Of a DNA stretch of 64,000 nt, positions 41,242 through 50,104 are shown piece after piece. Each line of letters starts with the position of its first letter. The stretch's first letter is position 1. The notes beneath the pieces were generated by a model that was given only the letters and a program-made list of their open reading frames with translations, made no database searches and was not told the origin of the DNA. The DNA comes from Betaproteobacteria bacterium (GTDB lineage: Bacteria > Pseudomonadota > Gammaproteobacteria > Burkholderiales > WYBJ01). The position numbers and the translations under genes are program-made. The stretch is from contig WHTS01000006.1 in the NCBI GenBank assembly GCA_009377585.1, positions 48,413-112,412 on the forward strand. Direction: 5' to 3'.

Positions 41242-42293
41242 GCTCGCAATCCAATCTGCCGGGCACCGCGCGCACCGGCACGCTCGCATTCGAGCGCGCG
41301 CAAGCCTCGTCGCGGCCCGCGCCGGCGACCGGCGTCGCGGCCGGCGCCTACGCTGGCGCGGCCGCGACCGAGCCTGTCGTCTGTTACGCCTGTGGCTCGA
41401 CGCGAGCGACGCACTTCATCGATGCGCAGGACGATCTCACCGGCAAGCCCGGACGCTTCCGCTTCGTGCGCTGCGATGATTGCGCGCTGGTCTATCAGAA
41501 TCCGCGCATCTCGGCCGAGCGGATCGCCGACTGGTACGACGACGAGTACATCGCGCACCGCAAGAAAAGCGATTTCGGTCCGTTCACTCCGCTGTACCGC
41601 TGGGCGATGGACCGGCACGACCGGCGCAAGCTCGCCCTGGTTGAGCGCTACCTGGCGTTGAACGCATCCAGCCGCGTGCTCGACCTGGGCTGCGGCGCCG
41701 GCACTTTTCTCGCCAAGCTAGGAGCAACGACCGGGGCGCATGCGACCGGCGTCGACTTCAAGGACTTGTCGGATCTTCCCTGGATGAGCGCGATCGAGTT
41801 CCATTGCGGCCGGCCGCACGAGCAGCGTTTCGATCGCCGCTTCGACCTGATCACGCTGTGGCACTTTCTGGAACACGATTACGAGCCGCAAGCCACGCTC
41901 GCGCAGGCGCGCGCTTGGCTGGCACCGCACGGGCGCATGGTGATCGAAGTGCCGCGCCTGGATAGCATGAGCTTCCGCTTGTTCGGCAACCGCTGGCCTG
42001 GCCTGCAGGCGCCGCAGCACACCGTGCTCTACAGTCGCGACACGCTGCTCGCCATGGTCGAGCGCGCCGGGCTCGAAGTGATCGAATGGCTGCCGTGGGG
42101 CGCATTCCCGGCGTACTTCTATCTCTTCGCCGGCGTCGCCTTCAAGCTGCTGCGCGGGCGCGGCCTCGATCTCGGCCGGGCGGTTGGTCCCTACTTCGCA
42201 GGCGAGGCGCTGCTGGCACCGCTGCTCCTGTTCGAGAAGCGTCTGAACCTGGCGATGCAGACCGTCGTCGTCGGCACGCGGGGCGCACCATGA
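41238..42293 (+). CDS. Class I SAM methyltransferase with N-terminal zinc-ribbon
   Basis: 351 residues. After a variable N-terminus come two Cys pairs, CYACGS and RCDDCALVYQNP (about residues 54-95), a zinc-ribbon pattern seen in Methyltransf_23 proteins of sugar and lipid clusters. Then DWYDDEYIAHRK, the SAM motif SRVLDLGCGAGTFLAKLG, LITLWHFLEHDYEPQATLAQARAWLAPHGRMVIEVPRLDS, and a hydrophobic C-terminal stretch. Coupled at both ends (ATGA overlaps) within the lipid operon. Likely methylates the lipid or its head group. The acceptor is unknown. Confidence 0.82.
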   Translation: MSSQSNLPGTARTGTLAFERAQASSRPAPATGVAAGAYAGAAATEPVVCYACGSTRATHFIDAQDDLTGKPGRFRFVRCDDCALVYQNPRISAERIADWYDDEYIAHRKKSDFGPFTPLYRWAMDRHDRRKLALVERYLALNASSRVLDLGCGAGTFLAKLGATTGAHATGVDFKDLSDLPWMSAIEFHCGRPHEQRFDRRFDLITLWHFLEHDYEPQATLAQARAWLAPHGRMVIEVPRLDSMSFRLFGNRWPGLQAPQHTVLYSRDTLLAMVERAGLEVIEWLPWGAFPAYFYLFAGVAFKLLRGRGLDLGRAVGPYFAGEALLAPLLLFEKRLNLAMQTVVVGTRGAP

Positions 42294-43069
42294 GCACCGC
42301 GGCGGTTACGGCGAACGAGCGCGATCTCGGCGCGCGCGTGCGCTACTGCGCGCAGGTGGGCGCGAGCCTCATGGTCATGACCGTCGGAGCGCTCGTCATG
42401 CTGCTGGTCGCGCTGGTCACCGGTTTTCAGCTGCGCCGCTTCTATAGCGAGTGCCTGGCGGCAACGCTTGGGCGCATCGTGCTCGCGATCTTCGGTGTGC
42501 GCTTCGTCGTGCACCGCGAGGCGTCGTATCCCGCCGGACAGGTGGTGTACGTCTCCAACCATACCTCCACCATCGACGTGTTCGTGCTGGTGGCGCTGGG
42601 ATTGCCCAATGCGCGCTTCTTCCTCTCGGGCTTCCTGCGAAAGCTGCTGCCGCTGGGCCTCATCGGCTATCTCACCGGCATCTTCTGGACGGTGCCGCAG
42701 GAGCGTCCGCACGAGCGCAGGCGCATCTTCCGGCGCGCGGCAGCGACCCTGCGCGCGAGCGGCGAATCGGTATACCTCAGTCCCGAGGGCGAACGCGTCA
42801 CCACCGGGCGCATCGGACATTTCAACAAGGGCGCCTTCCATCTCGCCGCCGACCTGCGCGCGCCGATCGTGCCGCTCTTCATCCGCATTCCGCGCGACAT
42901 CGATCCGGGCAAGGGCCTGGCCGCGCGCTCAGGCAGGGTCGACGTCTTCGTCGGCGCGCCGATCGATACCAGCCGGTGGCGGGTCGAGGATGTCGAAGCC
43001 CATCGCGACGCCATGCGCGCGCATTACGTGCGCTGGCACGCCGAGCTCGTCGGGACGGGTTGGGAATGA
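42290..43069 (+). CDS. PlsC-type 1-acylglycerol-3-phosphate acyltransferase
   Basis: 259 residues. A membrane helix near the N-terminus (SLMVMTVGALVMLLVALVTG), then the acyltransferase boxes: NHTSTID (H-x4-D motif), the second box WTVPQERPHERRRIF, the Pro-Glu-Gly box SPEGERVTTGRIGHFNKGAF and PIVPLFIRIPRDI. This is a PlsC/AGPAT family enzyme that moves an acyl chain to a glycerol- or other alcohol-phosphate. Starts and stops overlap with both neighbours. Since a separate housekeeping plsC is expected elsewhere, this one is likely dedicated to the special lipid. Confidence 0.85.
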   Translation: MSTAAVTANERDLGARVRYCAQVGASLMVMTVGALVMLLVALVTGFQLRRFYSECLAATLGRIVLAIFGVRFVVHREASYPAGQVVYVSNHTSTIDVFVLVALGLPNARFFLSGFLRKLLPLGLIGYLTGIFWTVPQERPHERRRIFRRAAATLRASGESVYLSPEGERVTTGRIGHFNKGAFHLAADLRAPIVPLFIRIPRDIDPGKGLAARSGRVDVFVGAPIDTSRWRVEDVEAHRDAMRAHYVRWHAELVGTGWE

Positions 43070-45015
43070 GCACACATCCCCCGCGCGCCGATCGCGTGCT
43101 CGACGCGCACGCTACGACGGAGCGCACGAGTCGTGCAGCTTCGTGCGCGGCGAACGGACCCGAGGACCTCGTGGCCCTGCTGCACGCGCAGGCAAACCGG
43201 TTCGGCTGCAAGCGGCTCTACACTTTCCTCCCCGACGGCGAGAACGAAGCGGAGGCGCTGAGTTTCGACGAGCTCGCTGGCAGCGCAAAGGCGCTCGCGC
43301 GCGCATTGCTTGGGCGCATCGAGGCGGGCAGTAACGTGCTGCTCGCGTATCCGCCCGGGCTCGAGTTCATTGTCGCTTTCTTTGCCTGCCTCGAGGCCGG
43401 GGTGGTCGCCGTGCCCGTTGGTCCGCCGCACCCGCGCCGCGATAACGAACGTCTGGCCGCGATCGCGGCCGATTGTGGCGCGCGCCAGTTGCTCACGACC
43501 CACGCGATCGGCCAATGGGCCGCTTCGGCGCGCGACCTGGCCGGCATGGCGATCATCGCCACCGATCGCGGGTCGATCCAGGAAGCGCGCGACGAGGCGA
43601 TGGCGTGCGCTTCGACGCTTGGTGGCGCGGCCCAACGCTTTTCCCTCACCCCCACCCCCTCTCCCGGGGGGAGAGGGGGGCTTCGTGTGCCCGAGCGGGC
43701 AAGTTCCTGGTCAGGGGTTGGGGGTGAGGGTCTTGGCGCAAGCCAGCGCAACGGCATCCATCGAATCGCCGCGGGAGCGCTCGCCTTCCTCCAATACACC
43801 TCCGGCTCCACCAGCAGCCCGCGCGGGGTGCAAGTCACGCACGCCAACGTCATGGAGAACCTCGCCGCCATTCACGCCGCCGAGGGCAATGACGCCGACA
43901 GTCGGGGCGTCTCGTGGCTGCCGAGCTACCACGACATGGGCCTCATCGAGGGCCTGCTGCAGCCGCTCTACGGTGGCTATTCGACCTGGCTCATGCCGCA
44001 CGCTGCGTTCCTGCAGCGGCCGGTGCGCTGGCTGCGCGCGATCTCGCGCCATGGCGCGAGCGTGAGCGGCGGACCCAACTTCGCTTTCGACGCCTGCGTT
44101 CGGCGCGTAACCGACGACGATCTGGCCGGGCTCGATCTGCAGTGCTGGAAGGTGGCCTATTGCGGTGCCGAGCCAGTGCAGGCGGATACGCTGGAGCGTT
44201 TCGCCGCACGTTTCGAGCGCTGCGGGTTTCGCGCCCGAGCGCTGCGCCCGGTGTACGGCCTGGCGGAAGCGACGTTGCTGGTCAGCGCATCCGATCCAGC
44301 CGCGCCGCGTCCGCGGGTTCGCCGCGCCCAGCGCCACGGCCTCGAATCCGGGCACTTCGTCGCGGCGCCCGACGGAGCTGCGCTGGTGGCCTGCGGCAGG
44401 CCGCAGCCCGGCACCCGCATCGCGATCGTCGACCCGTCCACTGCGCGCGCGCTGCCCGAGGGTGCCAGCGGCGAGATCTGGGTGAGCGGCCCGGCGGTGG
44501 CGCCCGGTTACTGGAAGCGCGAGCGCGATGCCGACACTTTTCGCCTGGCCGAGATCGACGGCATCACGGCGCGCTGGCTTTGCACCGGCGATCTGGGCTT
44601 GCTGCTGGACGGCGACTTGTATGTGACGGGGCGGCGCAAGGATCTCATCATCCTGCGCGGGCGCAAGCTCCATCCGCAGGACATCGAGCACACGGTGCAC
44701 GCGCTGCTGGCGCCGCGGCTCGACGCGGTCGCCGCGTTTGCGCTGCAAAAGGCCGACGGCGAAGGCGTGGTCGTGCTCGCGGAGCTACGCCACGGCGCAC
44801 ACGCGGACGAGCCGGCGTCGCTGGCCGAGCGGATTCGCAGCCACGTGTACCGGTGCCACGAGATCGCCATCGACGCATTGGGTTTCGTGCGCCCCGGATC
44901 ACTCGCCCGCACCAGCAGCGGCAAGCTCATGCGCTTTCGTTGCCGGCAGGATTTCATCGAATCGCGCCTGCGTCTGATCGCCCGCTTCGACACACCGGCG
45001 AGCGGGCTTGCCTGA
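43066..45015 (+). CDS. Fatty acyl-AMP ligase (FAAL-type adenylate-forming enzyme)
   Basis: 649 residues. Adenylation motifs: FLQYTSGSTSSPRGVQVTH (about residue 242), SWLPSYHDMGLIEGLLQPLY, the PVYGLAEATLLVS region, GEIWVSGPAVAPGYW and WLCTGDLGLLLDGDLYVTGRRKDLIILRGRKLHPQDIE. The pattern is that of FAALs, which form acyl-AMP and pass the chain to an ACP instead of CoA. An ACP domain follows in the next gene. Between residues about 190 and 225 a palindromic repeat is translated in-frame (LTPTPSPGGRGG..., GVGGEGLG) just before the ATP loop. Starts at the ATG overlapping the plsC-like stop. Confidence 0.88.
   Translation: MSTHPPRADRVLDAHATTERTSRAASCAANGPEDLVALLHAQANRFGCKRLYTFLPDGENEAEALSFDELAGSAKALARALLGRIEAGSNVLLAYPPGLEFIVAFFACLEAGVVAVPVGPPHPRRDNERLAAIAADCGARQLLTTHAIGQWAASARDLAGMAIIATDRGSIQEARDEAMACASTLGGAAQRFSLTPTPSPGGRGGLRVPERASSWSGVGGEGLGASQRNGIHRIAAGALAFLQYTSGSTSSPRGVQVTHANVMENLAAIHAAEGNDADSRGVSWLPSYHDMGLIEGLLQPLYGGYSTWLMPHAAFLQRPVRWLRAISRHGASVSGGPNFAFDACVRRVTDDDLAGLDLQCWKVAYCGAEPVQADTLERFAARFERCGFRARALRPVYGLAEATLLVSASDPAAPRPRVRRAQRHGLESGHFVAAPDGAALVACGRPQPGTRIAIVDPSTARALPEGASGEIWVSGPAVAPGYWKRERDADTFRLAEIDGITARWLCTGDLGLLLDGDLYVTGRRKDLIILRGRKLHPQDIEHTVHALLAPRLDAVAAFALQKADGEGVVVLAELRHGAHADEPASLAERIRSHVYRCHEIAIDALGFVRPGSLARTSSGKLMRFRCRQDFIESRLRLIARFDTPASGLA
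43643..43730 (+). repeat. Palindromic element, copy 3, inside the acyl-AMP ligase gene
   Basis: An 88-nt unit with outer arms CCCTCACCCCCACCCC and GGGGTTGGGGGTGAGGG and an inner CTCCC/GGGAG stem. It also shares the CCCGAGCGGGCAAGTTCCTGG segment with copies 1 and 4. It is read through in-frame. Confidence 0.88.
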
Positions 45016-45085
45016 TCGAGTCGAGGATAAGCGTCGTATCCGTATTGCACGGTCGTCTACGGAATGATCGAACAAGGAGCGCCTG

Positions 45086-47746
45086 ATGGGAGTTGTGGAA
45101 AGTCTCGAACCGACCTTGATCGCCGTCGCGGCCCGGTGCCTGCGGATGAATCCCGCCGGCATCAATCCGCAAGCGCCGCTCGCCCGCTATGGACTCGATT
45201 CGTTGAGCGCGCTCGAGCTCGGCACCGCGATCGGCGACGCCGTCGGCATCGAGGTCGGCGAGGATTGGCTGCTCGATTCGCCCAGCATTCGCAGCCTCGC
45301 GCAGCGCGTGCTCGAGCGCGCGGTGCCGCAGGAGGAGCAAGACGAACGCGAGGCACACCTGGCGCGTCTGACGCGGATTCGCGCCGACGCCGAGCTTCCC
45401 GCCGACATCGACCCCATGCGCGTGCCGGCGGCGTCGGGCGCGACGGTGCTCCTCACCGGGGCCAACGGTTTCCTCGGCGCGCACCTGATCGCGGAGCTGC
45501 TGGCCGCGGACGTGCACACGCTGCTTTGTCCGGTGCGCGCCGCCTCCGACGCGGAAGCCCAGGCGCGCGTGCGCGCGACACTCGCGCGCTATGCGCTCGG
45601 CCCGGCGCTTCCGCACCCGCGAGTGCGCATCTTTGCCGCGGATATCGGCCGGCCTGCGTTCGGATTGTCCTCAGCGCGCTATGCGCAGCTCGCGCACACG
45701 GCCACGGCCGTGCTGCACAGTGCCGCGGATCTCAATTGGGCCGCACCCTACGAAGCGTTGAGCGCGATCAACGTCGGCGCAACCGAAGCGATGCTGCGCT
45801 TCGCCTGCACGGGCGCGCGCAAGCGCGTGCATTTCGTCTCCAGCGTAGCCGCGTGCTACTCCACGCGTGGCAGTGGCACGGTGCACGAAGACGACAGTAT
45901 CCCGGACCTCGAAGGCATTCATCTGGGTTACGCGCAGAGCAAGTGGGCGGCCGAGCGCCTAGTTGCGAGCGCGCACGAGCGCGGGCTCGAGACCGTCACC
46001 TACCGCGCGGCGCTCATCGGTGGCCACAGCGCCGGCGGCGCGGGCAACGACCAGGACCTGATCGCACGCCTGATCGGCGGCTGCGTGGCGCTCGGCCATG
46101 CGCCCGATCTCGATTGGCTGCTCGATGTCTGCCCGGTGGACTTCGTCGTCCGCGCGATCGCCCGTATTGCGCGCGAGCCGCAATGCGGGCAGCGCGTCGT
46201 GCATTTGCGCAATTCACGGCCCGCGCACTGGAACGAAGCCGTGCTGTGGCTCGATCTGCATGGACACCGCGTGGCGCTGGAGCCGTTCGCGGCCTGGATC
46301 GAGCGCGTGCGCCGGGAGACACGCGAGCCCGCTCACCCGTTGCAGCCGCTGCGGCCTTTCCTGCTGGAGCGACCGGCGGGGGAGGGCGGGCGCTATCTGC
46401 CGCAGCTCTACGCGCGGCCTCATGTACCCGCCTTGCGCGCGGAGAGCTCGGACGCGTGGCTGCAGCGCCTCGGCGTGCAATGTCCCCGCCTCGGTTCGCA
46501 GCTCCTGGAGCGCTATGCGGAAAGCTGGGTGCGCGAGGGCGTTCTGTCGCGGCCGTCTGCTGCACAGCTTCGCGCGAGCGGCCCCACCGCGGAGGAATGG
46601 GACTCGGCACTGCAAGCGGCATTGCGGGCGCATTTCGCGGAGCCCGGCCTCGCGCTGCGCGATTCCAGCGCGCACGACTGCGGTTCCGAGCACAGTCTGC
46701 TGGGAGAGCTCGCGTCGTGGCGCTCGGAAAGCGCGGCTGTGCTGCATGCGCGCACGCTGCGCGTGATTCGTGCCGGCGGCCGGGCATCGACGCTCGAATT
46801 GATGCTCAAGCCCAAGCCAGGGGCGGAGCGGTTGCGCGCGCTGACCGCGGAAGTGGCGGCGCGCTGCAATCCCGAGCTGGGCGCCGCGTTCACGGCCTAT
46901 GGGGCCACGAGCGAATTCGCGGGCACGGCGCAACGCGAGCTTGCCTTGTATGCGGGCGCTTCCGGCCCGCTGCGGGGATGTATGCCGGTGTACTTCGGTG
47001 CCATCGAGGTGCGTGGCACGTTGGTGCTACTGCTCGAGCGCGTGCGCGACGCCGCGCTCATCGATAGCGTGGATACGCCGGCGCTCTGGAGCCCGGCGTG
47101 CGTGCAAGCGGCGCTCGACGGCGCCGCGCGCATCCACGCCCAGTGGCTCGGGCGCGCGCAAGAGCTCGCGGGCTTGCATGTGCGTTCCAGCGGCGCTGGC
47201 GCCGATCCTGCGGCAACCGAGCGTTGGCTGGCCGCGCTCGCCGCGCACGCCGGGCCTTGGGTGCGGCAATGGCTCGGCGACGCGGCGGCTCGCGCGCATG
47301 TTCAACTCGCGGCCGCTGGGCGGCCGCGCCTGCAAGCTGCGAGCAAGCTGCCGCGCACGCTCGTCCACCACGACTTCAATCCGCGCAACATCGCGCTGCG
47401 CACCACGCCGCTCGGCCCGCGGCTATGCGCCTTCGACTGGGAGCTGGCGGCCTACGACCTGCCGCAGCGCGATCTGATGGAGCTGCTCTGCTTCGTGCTC
47501 ACGCCGGAAAGCGCAGCACAAGCAACGCGCTACCTCGAATATGCGCGGCTCGCGCTGGAACGGGTTTCCAGGCGCGCGTTCGATGTCGCCGCATGGCACA
47601 GCGGCGCCCGCATCGCGCTTGCGCACTTCGGCCTGCGGCGCCTGCCGATGTATTTCATCGCCCATCGCTTCCGGCCGCAAAGCTTTCTCGAGCGTGTCAC
47701 CCGCACCTGGTGGCAGCTTGCGAACGCGCTCGGTACGGCGCCGTGA
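45086..47746 (+). CDS. ACP - thioester reductase - APH-like kinase fusion protein
   Basis: 886 residues. Domain 1 (1-80): acyl carrier protein with phosphopantetheine Ser39 in YGLDSLSALELG. Domain 2 (about 115-400): NAD(P)-dependent thioester reductase with TGANGFLGAHLI (124-135), VLHSAADLNW, VHFVSSVAA and the active Tyr282/Lys286 in GYAQSKWAAERL. Domain 3 (about 520-880): aminoglycoside-phosphotransferase-like kinase fold with VHHDFNPRNIAL (about 760) and the metal-binding Asp in FDWELAAYDLPQRDL (about 785). The reductase can release an ACP-bound chain as aldehyde or alcohol. The kinase part could then phosphorylate it. The loading enzyme is the acyl-AMP ligase 70 nt upstream. I do not recall this exact three-part order. 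Confidence 0.82.
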   Translation: MGVVESLEPTLIAVAARCLRMNPAGINPQAPLARYGLDSLSALELGTAIGDAVGIEVGEDWLLDSPSIRSLAQRVLERAVPQEEQDEREAHLARLTRIRADAELPADIDPMRVPAASGATVLLTGANGFLGAHLIAELLAADVHTLLCPVRAASDAEAQARVRATLARYALGPALPHPRVRIFAADIGRPAFGLSSARYAQLAHTATAVLHSAADLNWAAPYEALSAINVGATEAMLRFACTGARKRVHFVSSVAACYSTRGSGTVHEDDSIPDLEGIHLGYAQSKWAAERLVASAHERGLETVTYRAALIGGHSAGGAGNDQDLIARLIGGCVALGHAPDLDWLLDVCPVDFVVRAIARIAREPQCGQRVVHLRNSRPAHWNEAVLWLDLHGHRVALEPFAAWIERVRRETREPAHPLQPLRPFLLERPAGEGGRYLPQLYARPHVPALRAESSDAWLQRLGVQCPRLGSQLLERYAESWVREGVLSRPSAAQLRASGPTAEEWDSALQAALRAHFAEPGLALRDSSAHDCGSEHSLLGELASWRSESAAVLHARTLRVIRAGGRASTLELMLKPKPGAERLRALTAEVAARCNPELGAAFTAYGATSEFAGTAQRELALYAGASGPLRGCMPVYFGAIEVRGTLVLLLERVRDAALIDSVDTPALWSPACVQAALDGAARIHAQWLGRAQELAGLHVRSSGAGADPAATERWLAALAAHAGPWVRQWLGDAAARAHVQLAAAGRPRLQAASKLPRTLVHHDFNPRNIALRTTPLGPRLCAFDWELAAYDLPQRDLMELLCFVLTPESAAQATRYLEYARLALERVSRRAFDVAAWHSGARIALAHFGLRRLPMYFIAHRFRPQSFLERVTRTWWQLANALGTAP

Positions 47747-47750
47747 AGTT

Positions 47751-47771
47751 CGCGCCCAGGTAGCGGGCGCG
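47751..47771. terminator. Stem-loop between convergent genes
   Basis: CGCGCCC and GGGCGCG with a 7-nt loop, right after the last gene of the lipid operon and facing the convergent MFS gene. No T-tract, so only a possible terminator. Confidence 0.3.
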
Positions 47772-47858
47772 GGTCGAAACCTGGCCCGGATGTGGTCGAG
47801 CACTTCGTTACGCAAAGCATTTGGTTCGGATTCGGGCCGGCCTGGTGAAACATCCGGA

Positions 47859-49112
47859 CTATGTTTGCGAGCCCGAAGCCGGGCCGCGGCCGTGCCTTTT
47901 CCACAACACCCAACCCAGGGCGATGAGGCCGCTGCACAGCCAGAAGAAGCCACGCAGGCCGAGGTAGGGCGCCAGCAGGCCGGCGATCAGCGGTGCGGCT
48001 GCACTGCCCATCTGCTGCAAGGCCGTGCCGTAGGAGAGCGTGCGGGCTTCCATGCCTTGCGGCGCACGATCCTTGATCATGCGGATCAAGGTCGGCGGCA
48101 AGCCCGACACGAACAGGGCGAACAGCATGCGCGCGACCGTCAGCTCCAAGGGGTTGCGCACCAGAGGCAGCAGCACGCTGGCCGCGCAGGTGCCGGCGAG
48201 CAGGATGCCGAGCACCCGCCGCGACGAGAATCGGTTCAGAACCTGTCCCCATAGCGGCAGCACGGCGATGCCGGCGAAGGTGAACGCCATGGCGGTCGCC
48301 GCGACCCAGCTCTCCACGCTCAGGCCGCCGAAACCCGGCTGCTCGTCGAGCAGCTGCATCGTGTAGAGAGAAACGATCGGCATCGCGCCGAACACGGTGA
48401 AGGAGAACAGGACCTGCAAGTAATAGAGCAGCTTCAGCTCCGGTACCCGCAACAGCTGCCCGATGTCGGCAAGCAGATCGATGCGCAGCGGATGCGCCGG
48501 GCGCACGTGCTCTTCGCGCACGCGGGCGAAGGCGAGGAGGCTTGCGCCGAACATCAAGGCGGCGGTGAACGCGAACAGCGCATGCGCGCTCGGCAGCAGC
48601 CCGATCAGTGCCGCCCCGGCCAGCGGACCGAGCAGCGTGCCGGTAGCTGCGCCGATCTGCGTGAGCGCGAGCGCACTGCCGACGTAGGTCCCCGGCGTGC
48701 TGGTGGCGACCAGCGCCTGACCCGCAGGCACGAATCCGTTGGCGAGCCCGACCAAAACCAGCACGCACAGGAAACCGAGCGGATTGGCTACGGTCGACAG
48801 CACCGCGAACCCGAACGCCATGCCGAACCCGGCACGCAACACCATGCTTTTGCGCCCGTAGTAATCGGCCAGTACGCCCCAGACCGGGGTGAAGAGGCAG
48901 CTCGTGCCGTAGTAGCCGAACATCATCGCGCCGACCCAGAGTGCGAGATTGTGCTCGACGCCCATCGCCTGGACGATCAGCGGCAGGAAAGCGAAGGCGG
49001 CATTCCAGCCGATGTTGATCAGCACGTTGCCCGCCGCCAGCGCGCGTGCATTGCGCCGCCAGTGCGCATGCTCGGTTGCGACGCGCGCGTGCTCGTCGGA
49101 ACGGTCGGTCAC
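47859..49112 (-). CDS. MFS transporter, multidrug-resistance type
   Basis: 417 residues, about 12 membrane helices. The loop after helix 2 reads GVLADYYGRKSMVLRAGFG, matching the MFS signature. Further on come GSALALTQIGAATGTLLGPLAG and FTFAGIAVLPLWGQVLNRFSSRRVLG. It resembles drug:H+ antiporters (DHA1). It faces the lipid operon tail to tail, so export of its product is possible but unproven. The promoter should lie in 49113-49196. Confidence 0.85.
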   Translation of the reverse strand: MTDRSDEHARVATEHAHWRRNARALAAGNVLINIGWNAAFAFLPLIVQAMGVEHNLALWVGAMMFGYYGTSCLFTPVWGVLADYYGRKSMVLRAGFGMAFGFAVLSTVANPLGFLCVLVLVGLANGFVPAGQALVATSTPGTYVGSALALTQIGAATGTLLGPLAGAALIGLLPSAHALFAFTAALMFGASLLAFARVREEHVRPAHPLRIDLLADIGQLLRVPELKLLYYLQVLFSFTVFGAMPIVSLYTMQLLDEQPGFGGLSVESWVAATAMAFTFAGIAVLPLWGQVLNRFSSRRVLGILLAGTCAASVLLPLVRNPLELTVARMLFALFVSGLPPTLIRMIKDRAPQGMEARTLSYGTALQQMGSAAAPLIAGLLAPYLGLRGFFWLCSGLIALGWVLWKRHGRGPASGSQT

Positions 49113-49196
49113 GTTGTGCGGGGCTCTGAATAGGGCGCACCGTGCGCGCCGGCGCGAGGCCGGCTCGTTGTTCGAGGCGAACTGGTGCGCACGCCG

Positions 49197-49254
49197 CCCG
49201 GTAGTTTACCGGGCCGGCTACTGGACGGGGATGGGAAGCCGGCGCAACGCCGGC
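49197..49254 (-). terminator. Two consecutive perfect stem-loops after flgN
   Basis: CCCGGTA-GTT-TACCGGG (49197-49213) and GCCGGCG-CAA-CGCCGGC (49238-49254). They follow the flgN stop on the minus strand and could end flgMN transcription before the MFS gene. No T-run is present. Confidence 0.4.
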
Positions 49255-49261
49255 CGGATGG

Positions 49262-49741
49262 CTACGCGCTGGCGAGCGCGCGGGTGGTCGAGGCGGTGAA
49301 GCGCGCCCCGCCGTCGGGCCCGTAGACGCCCGAGCCGCTGCGGGCGGCCGATTGCAGGGCGGCGATGGCAGCCTGGTTGTGCTTGAGCCGTGCGGCCACC
49401 AGGGCGCCGTTGATCTCGTTGGCGGCGCGAACCTGGGCGGCGAGCGACTTGATCTCGCCCCATAGCCGGCGGATCGGCTCGTCGCGTGAGCGCTCGATCC
49501 AGGCGCTCATGCCGTCCTTGTCGGCGCGCAAGCCATGCGATGCGAGCAGGCGGCTGCGGCTATCCGAAACGCGGCGCAGATCGAGGATGCGGGCGGCCTT
49601 CTGCTCCGTGAAGGCCATCAGCTCGTCATGGTCCCCCGCCACCAGGGCGGCCTGTTCCTGCTGCAGCAGCTCCAGAAACTCGCGCACGCGGTCCCGTTCC
49701 TGCTCCAGAACCGCGGCGTACTGTGTGGGTGTCGAGCTCAT
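49262..49741 (-). CDS. flgN: Flagellar export chaperone FlgN
   Basis: 159 residues, almost wholly alpha-helical: YAAVLEQERDRVREFLELLQQEQAALVAGDHDELMAFTEQKAARILDLRRVSDSRSRLLASHG, then NQAAIAALQSAAR near the end. This is the FlgN pattern. FlgN is the cytoplasmic chaperone for the hook-filament junction proteins FlgK and FlgL, both encoded at the other end of this locus. It follows flgM by 16 nt on the minus strand. Confidence 0.88.
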   Translation of the reverse strand: MSSTPTQYAAVLEQERDRVREFLELLQQEQAALVAGDHDELMAFTEQKAARILDLRRVSDSRSRLLASHGLRADKDGMSAWIERSRDEPIRRLWGEIKSLAAQVRAANEINGALVAARLKHNQAAIAALQSAARSGSGVYGPDGGARFTASTTRALASA

Positions 49742-49757
49742 CGCCGATTGCGTCCGC

Positions 49758-50069
49758 TCAGCTCTTTTGCGACTGGATCAGTTCCCGGACCGTCTCGAGC
49801 AGCCGGTCCGCGATCACGTCCGGGTTCACCTTGAAGTGCCCGTCGCTGATCGCCTGCTTGATCTCTTCCACCCGCTGACTGTCGACCACCGGAACGCTGG
49901 CGAGGCTTGCTTCGATGCCTGCCAGTTGCGAACCGAGCGGGCTCAGCTCCACGCGCGGGCCGCTGCTCGAGCCGGGTTGCGCATGCGACGCGTCGGACTT
50001 GCCGGTGCGGGCCTGCCCCTCCGCTACGGAGCCGCTCGGGATCGAGCGTGAATTCCCATCGATCTTCAC
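49758..50069 (-). CDS. flgM: Anti-sigma-28 factor FlgM
   Basis: 103 residues from a GTG at 50069 (GAGG upstream). A Ser/Gly-rich, probably disordered first half (MKIDGNSRSIPSG) is followed by the FliA-binding half VVDSQRVEEIKQAISDGHFKVNPDVIADRLLETVREL, the conserved FlgM core. It binds FliA until export through the finished hook-basal body. A sigma-28 promoter lies just upstream, giving the usual feedback loop, and flgA lies further upstream on the same strand. Confidence 0.93.
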   Translation of the reverse strand: MKIDGNSRSIPSGSVAEGQARTGKSDASHAQPGSSSGPRVELSPLGSQLAGIEASLASVPVVDSQRVEEIKQAISDGHFKVNPDVIADRLLETVRELIQSQKS

Positions 50070-50104
50070 GATGCTTTCCTCGCTTTCTAGCCACTAATAC
50101 GACC

